62,751 nt of DNA from RGIG6353 sp045660745 (GTDB lineage Bacteria > Bacillota > Clostridia > Oscillospirales > SIG627), in NCBI GenBank assembly GCA_045660745.1, contig JAZREJ010000053.1, forward strand, positions 1-62,751, read 5' to 3'. Position 1 is the stretch's first letter. Each line of letters starts with the position of its first letter. Below are positions 1-6,679 of this stretch, piece after piece. The notes under the pieces were generated by a model that searched no databases, was not told the DNA's origin, and saw only the letters and a program-made list of their open reading frames with translations. The translations under genes were made by a program, and so were the position numbers.

Positions 1-11
1 TAGCCCGAGCA

Positions 12-235
12 GTGCGGATTGCTTTGCAATACGCGTCGAATCTTGTCATCTCGACCAAAAGAAAAGAGATTGCCGTAAGGTAGTCTCTTTTCTTTTATGT
101 TGTAAAGATTCGAACTTCAAGGAAGCTTCTGCCGTTAAGAAAACCATTCGGGGAATGGTTTTTAGGCAGAAGGGGCGCAGAGTGACGGAGTCACTCAAGC
201 CGTGCGGATTGCGTTAGCAATACGCGTCGAATCTT
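12..235. repeat. nested direct/inverted repeat region at left edge
   Basis: No gene is seen in the first 335 bases. A unit of about 33 bp beginning GTGCGGATTGC and ending CGTCGAATCTT occurs at 12-44 and again at 202-235. The end motif TCGAATCTT reappears inverted at 106-114 (AAGATTCGA). Between the copies are a 13-bp hairpin (57-69 with 84-96) and a nested stem-loop (CTTCTGCC 126-133 with GGCAGAAG 165-172, enclosing AAACCATTC 141-149 with GAATGGTTT 153-161). It may be a small mobile repeat or the tail of a structured element beginning outside the window. Confidence 0.6.
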
Positions 236-251
236 TTCAAACGAATAAAGA

Positions 252-279
252 TTGCATTTTTTAGATTTTGTGATATAAT
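252..279 (+). promoter_or_regulatory. candidate sigma-70 promoter of the 336-968 lipoprotein gene
   Basis: TTGCAT at 252-257 and an extended -10 (TG-A-TATAAT, hexamer 274-279) are 16 bp apart, about 60 bp before the start codon at 336. Confidence 0.5.
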
Positions 280-335
280 AAAAACACTGTAACAACATTT
301 AAACGAATTTGTTTTTTGTAGAAAGAGGTCTTTAA

Positions 336-968
336 ATGAAAAAAATCATTCTTTATTGCAGCGCATTACTCGTGTTGTGCTTCATTCCGACGTTAACCTC
401 ATGTAAGGATGAACAGAGTGATACGAATTTATACACCCTCGGGATTAAGGTCATTCGCACCATGGAGGAAATGGTAGCAAGTGACGATTACTCCGAAATA
501 ATGGGAGGCTCTGCCATGTCATCGGTTCTTGATGAAGTCAGGGAATGTGATTTCACAAGACCTGTTGCCGTTTACTCAATAACCCCTCCGAGCTCCGACA
601 AGCTGCTGGAGCTTACTATAGGATCGTCGTTAAGCAAATACGATTTATCTGAAAATTTGATAAAACAGCTTGAAAACAGAGTGTCCTTTTCCACGATCTT
701 GACATATTTCAATGCACAAATGATGGGCTCGAGCTATCTTGCGTTTTCTTCGGTGTATCAAGCAATAATAAAAGATAACGGAATCATCTTTGATACCCCC
801 GTTATCTATATGTACGTCTTTGAAGATGCACCGTCAATATTCATAACCTTTGCAAATAAAACAGCTGTAGGACAGTTTTGTTTCACAGGTGAGGATACTA
901 TTTCTCCCGAGGAAATAAAGAAAACTTTCGAAATGTATTGCACCATGGAGGCTATTCCGATTCCATAA
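336..968 (+). CDS. putative lipoprotein of unknown function
   Basis: A 210-residue protein with a type II signal peptide: positive N-terminus (MKK), hydrophobic core and lipobox L-T-S-C with the modified cysteine at residue 23. It should be anchored on the outer face of the membrane. The mature part is a soluble mixed alpha/beta sequence with no motif I recognise. AAAGAGG at about 322 supports the ATG at 336. It stands alone: a promoter lies upstream, and a two-way terminator at 1001-1031 separates it from the convergent AraC-type gene. No function is assigned. Confidence 0.75.
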   Translation: MKKIILYCSALLVLCFIPTLTSCKDEQSDTNLYTLGIKVIRTMEEMVASDDYSEIMGGSAMSSVLDEVRECDFTRPVAVYSITPPSSDKLLELTIGSSLSKYDLSENLIKQLENRVSFSTILTYFNAQMMGSSYLAFSSVYQAIIKDNGIIFDTPVIYMYVFEDAPSIFITFANKTAVGQFCFTGEDTISPEEIKKTFEMYCTMEAIPIP

Positions 969-1000
969 AGAAAATTCAAACTAACATTGAGTATTCATCA

Positions 1001-1031
1001 AAAGGAGAGAATGTAAAAATTCTCTCCTTTT
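1001..1031. terminator. bidirectional terminator
   Basis: Stem AAAGGAGAGAAT (1001-1012) pairs with ATTCTCTCCTTT (1019-1030), with a T-run on both strands, between convergent genes ending at 968 and 1039. Confidence 0.8.
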
Positions 1032-1038
1032 TTGATCG

Positions 1039-2271
1039 TCATTTCAGAACACAGCCATTTATAACGTTCTTATAGCCGAGATCGGTTGAATTAAAAATAC
1101 CGCTTTTGTTTTCCGCAGAGGTATCGGAAGTTTGAATATCATCGACGGGTAATGCCCCTTTTTCAAGCGCAGCATTTGTAACAAACTTAAATGCCCACTG
1201 ATACAATTCCTCGCTTTCGTACTCGGGCAAAAGAGAGGTAACAACACAATTATTTATCACAAAGCCATGAGTATTTTGTAAACCTCCGTCGCTAAGTCCG
1301 ATCAGGCGCTCTCCTTCAAAGATACCGAATTCAAATACGGAATGCTCACCGTTCCCCAATACGTCTCTTTGATAAAGCTCGCGCTTTAGATGATTTAACC
1401 TTGATGAATTTGCTTCTCTGCTTAATCTTTTTTCGGAATAATACTTTTCAACAAGAGCAATATCATCAAACTCAATAAGACGCATAGAAATATTTTCGGG
1501 TGATATCAGCTTGTATGGCTCCTCCGTATAGACGTTAATTTGACGTCGATCGAGACTATTTATACTTACATCACGCTTTGAGAACTCGTCTTTTATAACC
1601 TCGTCAGATTCTGAGGTATACAAAAGAAGCTCAAAGCGCGCATCAGAAAAGATCCTTTTATACTCTGCTATCTTATCCCAATCGTCGCAAATAATTTCTC
1701 CTTCAAAGCGACCATCCCACTCGGTAAACCAAACGAAACCGTCTCTGAAATCTTCACCATTGTACAGTGCCACACCACCGTTGACACGAAAACAAACGGC
1801 GATATATCCGTAGCGAAGCGCATCGGTTTCAAGTAAATACTCGATCACTTCATCGCTATCAGCTATTTTGAAATTTTTGAACTCATGCAACAATCTTGCG
1901 CCTATTGTATCGTTATAAAAATCACCGTAATATACTTCTGCTCTCTCATATTTCTTTCTGTATTCGCTGGGTGATATACCGTATTGGTTTTTGAAAGCTC
2001 TCGAAAAGCTCTCGTGCGCTTCATATCCGCAATCCAAGGCAATATCAAGAATATCGCTCTCTGTTCCTCTCAAAAGATGTGCCGCTTTTTTTAATCGGCT
2101 AAAACGGACATACTCCATTATGTTAAATCCGGTATGCGCAAAGAAAATACGATTGAAATAATCTGTAGAAAAGCCTGCATGGGTTGCTACATCATCAATA
2201 GTGATATCACTTTTCTTGTTTTGTGACCTTATATAGTTTAATGCTTTAGTAATAAGCTCGCTGTTTTCCAT
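1039..2271 (-). CDS. AraC-type HTH regulator fused to a C-terminal GNAT-like domain
   Basis: A 410-residue regulator. Unlike most AraC proteins it carries the double helix-turn-helix at the N-terminus (about residues 5-105, ending YGISPSEYRKKY). A middle region of about 180 residues looks like an effector-binding fold. Residues about 285-405 resemble a GNAT acyltransferase: a beta strand VVTSLLPEYESEELYQW, a helix with ALEKGALP, then the SAENKSG...LGYKN pattern that ends many GNAT domains. AGGAGG lies just before the ATG. Monocistronic and convergent with the lipoprotein gene. The AraC assignment is firm. The GNAT assignment rests on pattern and catalytic activity is not shown. Confidence 0.8.
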   Translation of the reverse strand: MENSELITKALNYIRSQNKKSDITIDDVATHAGFSTDYFNRIFFAHTGFNIMEYVRFSRLKKAAHLLRGTESDILDIALDCGYEAHESFSRAFKNQYGISPSEYRKKYERAEVYYGDFYNDTIGARLLHEFKNFKIADSDEVIEYLLETDALRYGYIAVCFRVNGGVALYNGEDFRDGFVWFTEWDGRFEGEIICDDWDKIAEYKRIFSDARFELLLYTSESDEVIKDEFSKRDVSINSLDRRQINVYTEEPYKLISPENISMRLIEFDDIALVEKYYSEKRLSREANSSRLNHLKRELYQRDVLGNGEHSVFEFGIFEGERLIGLSDGGLQNTHGFVINNCVVTSLLPEYESEELYQWAFKFVTNAALEKGALPVDDIQTSDTSAENKSGIFNSTDLGYKNVINGCVLK

Positions 2272-2372
2272 TGAACAGTCCTCCTATTTTTTATTCAAAC
2301 GTCCAGCGCTGTATGTTTGTGATATCATTATAGCATGCGGTTGCTCTTTTGTCTTGACGGAAAACGCTGAAT

Positions 2373-2412
2373 AAAACGGTGCACCCGTTTTATTCTCGGA
2401 TGCACCGTTTTT
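2373..2412 (-). terminator. terminator of the DUF1015 gene
   Basis: AAAACGGTGCA (2373-2383) pairs with TGCACCGTTTT (2401-2411). On the minus strand it follows the stop of the 2421-3680 gene and is T-rich. Confidence 0.7.
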
Positions 2413-2420
2413 ATTGCGCT

Positions 2421-3680
2421 TTACTTAATTTTTCTCACTTCGAGATAGAATCTCTTATCCCAAGCGTGTCCCATTGAGAATGCTTTTCTGGGGAGGACGC
2501 CGTCACGGATAACTGTGGGGAAAAGGTCGTTCTTTGCAATTGTGGGAAGAAGGAAGCCTGCGTTTCCTTTTTCACTTCCGAGGCGCTTTACTACCTCATC
2601 TCCGTGGATATAATCAACTCTGCCTCCGTTTGCCTTAAGATACTCATCAATAAACTTCTGAAGTGAGCCAACTGTGAGATTGGATTTGGGATTCTTAATG
2701 CCTATCTTCTTCTCACCATCCCCCGTAACCATGATGAAGGTCTGCTCGGCATCGCTTGACAGCTCGTAGAACTTGGCAAGCTCCTTTTCAAAATTATCTG
2801 TATCAATATCGAAAACAACACGGTGGATAGGCTCAAACTCAAGCGCTTCATCGTGAAGGTTTACAAGCTCGCAAAGAGCGAAGCGTGCGGGATGGTTTGC
2901 CTTTTCGGCATCGGTCAAAGTTTCCTTAACTCTTCTCCAGCACTCCTTAGCGGTTGCAAGAGAGTGGTTTCCGTCACCAACAGCGTACTGAAGAACGCCC
3001 TTACCGTCAACCGAATACTTTTTGTTAAATTCATTCTCGTCAGCAAGACGGGCAAGTGCCGCATCTATCTTCTTTTCCTCGGCTTCACTCACAAAATAGC
3101 CTTTGATAGAGCCTGAATCCTCCATAAGAGTAAAGTCATACGCCTCTTCAAGACCGCAAGAATTTGCAATAGGCTCGATAACGCTCTTCTCTCTGTCGTC
3201 GATAAGGAGCATTATGTGAGGAAGCTCAAGTGGAGCGTTCTCCCTTATCTTAACACGGGGAGGAATGCGCTCAAGAACAGTGCCCTCGGTGGCTCTTATC
3301 TTTGACTGTGAGCCCACCGCGTAGTCATATTCCTCAAGGTCAACAATACCCATAAGACCGCGGCGCACCTTGCCGTTTCTCTGGGTACGTTCAACGTAAA
3401 TATATCTTTTACCGCAATTTTCAAAAACGCCGTCATCAAGATACTTGTTCATTGTAGCGTTGATATTTTCAATACGCACTGCGGGGTCGCCATCTTCAAG
3501 ATATATTTCAGGGAAAGTAACCTTAAGAGTTGATGGAGCGTCTCCGACGAAAGAAGAAACGGAGCTCCAGTATTCGGGCTCGGATGTGTACTGGTCGCAA
3601 GCAACAACACTCCACTTTGACATATCGGTTCCTTTTTTCGGAAGTAGTATCTCCCCCGCAAAAAACGCTTTATTATTCAT
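2421..3680 (-). CDS. DUF1015 family protein
   Basis: A 419-residue soluble protein matching the DUF1015 pattern: an N-terminal segment with DMSKWSVVACDQYTSEPEYW, a central GLMGIVDLEEYDY, and a conserved GDGNHSLATAKECW motif (about residues 235-250) corresponding to the D-G-x-H motif of the family. No signal peptide or membrane segment is seen. The molecular function of the family is not established. Members often sit near serine/one-carbon or amino acid genes, which this copy does not. A strong ribosome binding site (AAGGAGGG) precedes the ATG at 3680, with a consensus promoter at 3720-3748. Confidence 0.85.
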   Translation of the reverse strand: MNNKAFFAGEILLPKKGTDMSKWSVVACDQYTSEPEYWSSVSSFVGDAPSTLKVTFPEIYLEDGDPAVRIENINATMNKYLDDGVFENCGKRYIYVERTQRNGKVRRGLMGIVDLEEYDYAVGSQSKIRATEGTVLERIPPRVKIRENAPLELPHIMLLIDDREKSVIEPIANSCGLEEAYDFTLMEDSGSIKGYFVSEAEEKKIDAALARLADENEFNKKYSVDGKGVLQYAVGDGNHSLATAKECWRRVKETLTDAEKANHPARFALCELVNLHDEALEFEPIHRVVFDIDTDNFEKELAKFYELSSDAEQTFIMVTGDGEKKIGIKNPKSNLTVGSLQKFIDEYLKANGGRVDYIHGDEVVKRLGSEKGNAGFLLPTIAKNDLFPTVIRDGVLPRKAFSMGHAWDKRFYLEVRKIK

Positions 3681-3719
3681 TTATAAGCCCTCCTTGTAAA
3701 AGACAAAAATAGTAAAAAC

Positions 3720-3748
3720 ATTATACATTACAAACCTCTTGAAGTCAA
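3720..3748 (-). promoter_or_regulatory. promoter of the DUF1015 gene
   Basis: On the minus strand TTGACT (3743-3748) and TATAAT (3720-3725) are exactly 17 bp apart, 40 bp before the start. The -35 overlaps the stop codon of the LysR remnant. Confidence 0.75.
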
Positions 3749-3960
3749 GTGCTTATGCAGTTCACGTCGATAAATTTCCTGCAAGCATTGGTTAAATATT
3801 TATTTTTCTTAACAAAAAAGTATATATTTCTTACTATCTCCTCGTCTGTCAGCTTATAAAACACAACGTATGCGGAATTGTGAAAACTTTTTACGAGAGT
3901 GTCGATGACAAACGATATGACCATTCCCGTGGCTGTTATATTGAATGGCGTCACCGAACG
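3745..3960 (-). pseudogene. remnant: C-terminal end of a LysR-type regulator
   Basis: A minus-strand reading frame of about 72 codons ends at 3745 and matches the last part of LysR-type effector domains: NITATGMVISFVIDTLVKSF, then VVFYKLTDEEIVRNIYFFVKK and KYLTNACRKFIDV. The helix-turn-helix and about 220 N-terminal residues are missing. The frame runs upstream only into the ferritin terminator at 3967-3990, and no start site with a ribosome binding site is visible. I read it as a decayed gene rather than a small functional protein. The family call is by motif pattern only. Confidence 0.6.
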
Positions 3961-3966
3961 GCAAAA

Positions 3967-3990
3967 AGCAGACCGCAAATGCGGTCTGCT
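3967..3990 (-). terminator. ferritin gene terminator
   Basis: AGCAGACCGC (3967-3976) pairs with GCGGTCTGCT (3981-3990) around a 4-nt loop. A T-run follows on the minus strand, directly after the ferritin stop. Confidence 0.85.
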
Positions 3991-3998
3991 TCGATTTT

Positions 3999-4511
3999 TT
4001 AAAGTACAAGGGAAGGCGCAGTATAGACTCTTGCTGCAAGCTCTTGATTGAGCATATAAAGGCTCTTGGGGTCGGAGCCGAAAAGCTCCATCTTGGTGAT
4101 AAGGTCATTGGCGTTGGTTTCCTCCTCGCCTTGCTCCTTAACAAACCAATCGAGGAACTGCATGGTGCGGAAATCCTTTACTTCATATGCCGCGGCATAA
4201 ATATCGTTTATGAGAGAGGTTACGTACTCCTCGTGCTCAAGTCCCGCCTTCAAAACGTCCATGTGAGAGTTTACTTCCTTGTCGGGCTTTGAAATTGCCT
4301 CAAGCGTTACGGTCTGATTTTCATTTTGCAGATACTGATAGAAGAGCATTGCATGATCTCTCTCCTCCTGTGCCTGTATCATATACCAGTTTGCAAATCC
4401 GTCAAGTCCTGACGCCTTAAAGTGATTTGAAAATTCAAGATAAAGATATGCCGAGTAAAATTCCTTGTTTATCTGTTCGTTTAAAAGCTTGTGCACCTTT
4501 GCGTTCATCAT
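3999..4511 (-). CDS. ftn: bacterial non-haem ferritin
   Basis: A 170-residue ferritin that oxidises Fe(II) and stores it as ferric mineral in a 24-subunit cytoplasmic shell. All ferroxidase ligands occur at the numbering of Escherichia coli FtnA: E17, E50, H53, E94, Q127 and E130 (EERDH motif at 49-53). It is full length. GGAGG lies 8 nt before the ATG at 4511. It is divergent from the Crp/Fnr gene; a Crp-type palindrome (4574-4588) is centred 29 bp upstream of its -10 (4547-4552) and there is no recognisable -35, the arrangement of an activator-dependent class II promoter. Its own terminator follows. Confidence 0.95.
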   Translation of the reverse strand: MMNAKVHKLLNEQINKEFYSAYLYLEFSNHFKASGLDGFANWYMIQAQEERDHAMLFYQYLQNENQTVTLEAISKPDKEVNSHMDVLKAGLEHEEYVTSLINDIYAAAYEVKDFRTMQFLDWFVKEQGEEETNANDLITKMELFGSDPKSLYMLNQELAARVYTAPSLVL

Positions 4512-4546
4512 TTATTTTTCCTCCAAATTTGTTTTACTGTGATTTT

Positions 4547-4552
4547 ATTATA
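4547..4552 (-). promoter_or_regulatory. ferritin promoter -10 element
   Basis: TATAAT on the minus strand, about 36 bp before the ftn start. At the 17-bp position the -35 region is CAGAAA, which is not a -35 hexamer, and it overlaps the palindrome at 4574-4588. Confidence 0.65.
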
Positions 4553-4573
4553 ATACGGAACAATTTTATTTTC

Positions 4574-4588
4574 TGTGACAAAGTCACA
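4574..4588. promoter_or_regulatory. Crp/Fnr-type operator between ftn and its regulator gene
   Basis: TGTGACAAAGTCACA is a perfect 15-bp palindrome. The TGTGA half-sites are separated by 5 bp rather than the 6 bp of the E. coli CRP site. The predicted ftn start site (about 4540) puts its centre near -41. It also ends 3 bp before the -35 of the Crp/Fnr gene. The same core lies in front of trxA at 5675-5687. Confidence 0.75.
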
Positions 4589-4591
4589 TTA

Positions 4592-4620
4592 TTGACTAAA
4601 TTCAAAACAAGTGCTATACT
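4592..4620 (+). promoter_or_regulatory. promoter of the Crp/Fnr-type regulator gene
   Basis: TTGACT (4592-4597) and TATACT (4615-4620) are separated by 17 bp. The operator at 4574-4588 abuts it, so autoregulation is possible. Confidence 0.7.
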
Positions 4621-4649
4621 TATTTTCAGAATGATTTTAGGAGACGGAT

Positions 4650-5327
4650 ATGGAAAAGCAGGAACTAACGCCCCTATTTGAAAAAAGCTTCCCCTTTTGG
4701 AAGAAAATGAGCGATGGGGATAAAAATACTTTTTACAGGACTGCGCACAGGGTATCCTTTAAAAAAGGCACAACGATTCACGACGGGAATGAGTGTACCG
4801 GTGTGATACTCGTTCAAAGCGGAAGTCTCAGACTTTACGTCGTATCCGAGGACGGGCGCGAAATTACTCTTTACCGACTTTTCTCAGGGGATATGTGTGT
4901 GCTTTCGGCATCTTGCGTGCTTGATTCCATAACCTTTGACGTTGTTGTGGATGCGGAAGAGGATTGCGAATGCACCATAGTGAGCGGGTGCGCAATCGAG
5001 GCGCTTACAACCCGTCTTGCGGAAGCGAAAATTTTTATGCTTGAAACGGCACTTTCACGTTTTTCGGACGTTATGTGGGTAATGGAGCAAATCCTATTCA
5101 TGAGTCTGGACAAAAGACTTGCTATATTTCTTCTTGACGAAGCGAGCAAAACGGAAAGCGACTCTATAAAGCTAACCCACGAGCAGATTGCCCGCTATAT
5201 GGGCTCTGCCCGTGAGGTAGTGTCCCGAATGCTGAAATACTTTTCCGGTGAGGGGATCGTATCAGTATCGCGAAGTGAGGGAGTCAAGCTCCTTGACAAG
5301 AAGCGCCTTCGCGAATTAGCTCTCTAA
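4650..5327 (+). CDS. Crp/Fnr family transcriptional regulator
   Basis: A 225-residue cytoplasmic regulator with an N-terminal cyclic-nucleotide-binding-type beta-roll (about 15-125), a dimer helix (about 130-160) and a C-terminal winged HTH (about 165-222). The recognition helix contains SAREVVSRML; R and E followed five residues after the first R by another R match the CRP triad R180/E181/R185, which reads TGTGA. The sensor half is cysteine-rich (ECTG, MCVLSASCVL, EDCECT, SGC), which suggests redox or metal sensing, but no ligand is proven. AGGAGA precedes the ATG. It lies between ftn and trxA, both of which carry the matching palindrome. Its stop overlaps the trxA stop by 12 bp, so the two transcripts are convergent. 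Confidence 0.9.
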   Translation: MEKQELTPLFEKSFPFWKKMSDGDKNTFYRTAHRVSFKKGTTIHDGNECTGVILVQSGSLRLYVVSEDGREITLYRLFSGDMCVLSASCVLDSITFDVVVDAEEDCECTIVSGCAIEALTTRLAEAKIFMLETALSRFSDVMWVMEQILFMSLDKRLAIFLLDEASKTESDSIKLTHEQIARYMGSAREVVSRMLKYFSGEGIVSVSRSEGVKLLDKKRLRELAL

Positions 5328-5615
5328 AAGAGAAAGGATCTGAGCCTTAGGACGGAAGCCTATGCTTCTTGCACTTTCATTTCCGTTTTTTAGCACCACA
5401 AGCGTGGGGATGCTGTACACCTTGAAAAGACCCGCAAGCTCGGGATCCTCGTCAACGTTCACCTTGGCAACCGCAACGTCATCTCTCTCATCCGCTATCT
5501 CTTCAATGATGGGAGAAACCATTTTACAGGGGCCGCACCAGGATGCATAAAAATCAATGAGTAAAGGTTTATCAAAGCTGTTAAGGTTGTCTTTATTTAT
5601 TTTTATAAGTGACAT
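5316..5615 (-). CDS. trxA: thioredoxin
   Basis: A 99-residue thioredoxin with the WCGPC active site (C27, C30) and cis-proline loop SIPT (P70). It reduces protein disulfides and peroxidases in the cytoplasm using electrons from a thioredoxin reductase, which is not in this window. I chose the ATG at 5615 (MSLIKINK) because GGAGG lies about 10 nt upstream and the length fits the family; the longer upstream reading would include the promoter. The control region (5647-5687) has the same palindrome at the same spacing as ftn. Confidence 0.95.
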   Translation of the reverse strand: MSLIKINKDNLNSFDKPLLIDFYASWCGPCKMVSPIIEEIADERDDVAVAKVNVDEDPELAGLFKVYSIPTLVVLKNGNESARSIGFRPKAQILSLLES

Positions 5616-5646
5616 ATAACTGTCCTCCTTTTCTTTTTGTGGCCTC

Positions 5647-5687
5647 AGTATACACCAAAAAAGAAAACTTTTCCGTGACTTTGTCAC
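5647..5687 (-). promoter_or_regulatory. trxA promoter with Crp/Fnr-type operator
   Basis: On the minus strand a 13-bp perfect palindrome GTGACAAAGTCAC (5675-5687, centre 5681) lies 29 bp upstream of the upstream edge of the -10 TATACT (5647-5652). This is the spacing seen at ftn (centre 4581, -10 edge 4552). No good -35 is present. Confidence 0.7.
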
Positions 5688-5716
5688 AAAAGCGGTAGGC
5701 CAAGCCTACCGCTTTC
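5688..5716 (-). terminator. terminator of the AraC-type gene
   Basis: AAAGCGGTAGGC pairs with GCCTACCGCTTT around a 3-nt loop, with T residues on the minus strand. It directly precedes the trxA operator. Confidence 0.8.
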
Positions 5717-5723
5717 ATAGTTT

Positions 5724-6509
5724 TTATCGATTACGTCGCCTGTACTCGCTCGGAGAAAATCCCGTTTTCGCTTTGAATATCTTTGTGAAATGATAAATAT
5801 CCGAATATCCGAGCTTAAACGCAACGTCTGTAATAGAACTCTTTTCACTCAAGATAAGCTCCTTTGCCAGCTCCATTTTAAGATGGCTGACGTAGTCCTT
5901 TGGGGAGATCCCGAACTCCTTTAAAAAAAGTATCTCGAAGTATCGAGGACTTATACCAAGCATTTTTGAAAGGTCGGATATCCTGAAATCGGGATCAAGA
6001 TAATGATCCTGCAAATATAATAATGCTTTTGATATCTTAGAATACACGTCGCTTGTGCCCGATTGCTGTTCTATCCTTATAAGAGAGGAGACTATACTGT
6101 AAAAATACGCCTTGCACTCGGCAAGCGACTCTCTTTTCCTTCCTCGCCATTTTTTCTCAGCATCGAGAAAGAATGACGCCAGCCTTGGTTCGCTGTCTGC
6201 CGAAAACGAAAAAGGACGCATTCCCTCACAGTTATCCGCTTCAAAATCAAAGCAGATAACGCTCCCCCTCTCTCCCGAAAAGCTTATAGAATAATTCTCC
6301 CCTTTGGGAATAAAAACCACAGAATTCGGAAACGCGCAAACGTCCCCGTCTTTGAAATGATATGTCTCATTGCCTTCCAGCGTGTACAAAAATCCGTTGT
6401 GTGCTCTTCCGCTGTTTTTCATGGGATAATTGGACATCCCGGCAATGTAGTTGTGCACAAGATTGATTTCTCTTACACACAAATTTTCCAGCCATTCTGT
6501 TCTTGTCAT
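5724..6509 (-). CDS. AraC family transcriptional regulator
   Basis: A classic AraC regulator of about 261 residues: an N-terminal cupin-like sensor (about 10-130, HFKDGDVCAFPNSVVFIPKG) and a C-terminal double HTH (about 160-260, ending KTGFSPSEYRRRNR). I place the start at 6509 (MTRTEW), where GAGGGG lies 7 nt upstream; the longer reading lacks a ribosome binding site. It is divergent from the glycyl radical enzyme gene at 6680, and the shared region of about 170 bp makes it the likely activator of that operon. The sensor fold suggests a small sugar-like inducer, not identified. Confidence 0.9.
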   Translation of the reverse strand: MTRTEWLENLCVREINLVHNYIAGMSNYPMKNSGRAHNGFLYTLEGNETYHFKDGDVCAFPNSVVFIPKGENYSISFSGERGSVICFDFEADNCEGMRPFSFSADSEPRLASFFLDAEKKWRGRKRESLAECKAYFYSIVSSLIRIEQQSGTSDVYSKISKALLYLQDHYLDPDFRISDLSKMLGISPRYFEILFLKEFGISPKDYVSHLKMELAKELILSEKSSITDVAFKLGYSDIYHFTKIFKAKTGFSPSEYRRRNR

Positions 6510-6679
6510 ACCATTCCCCTCGCTTTTCTTACTCCATTGTATCACAGTATAATATGCAAAGCAACCTCTTTTTTAAAAATATTTCGCAAAAACACAAATC
6601 TTGCGTATAAATACATTTACATATCCATGACACTTGTATAAAATAAAAACAGATAAATACAAATGTTTTGGAGAGGAAT

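Noticed and set aside
12..235. Possible tRNA or tRNA fragment, because of GATTCGAA-like bases
   Set aside because: No acceptor, anticodon or T-arm arrangement and no CCA end can be folded; the motifs belong to repeats.
6668..6679. Upstream TTG start for the glycyl radical enzyme
   Set aside because: The TTG overlaps the ribosome binding site GGAGAGG used by the ATG at 6680.
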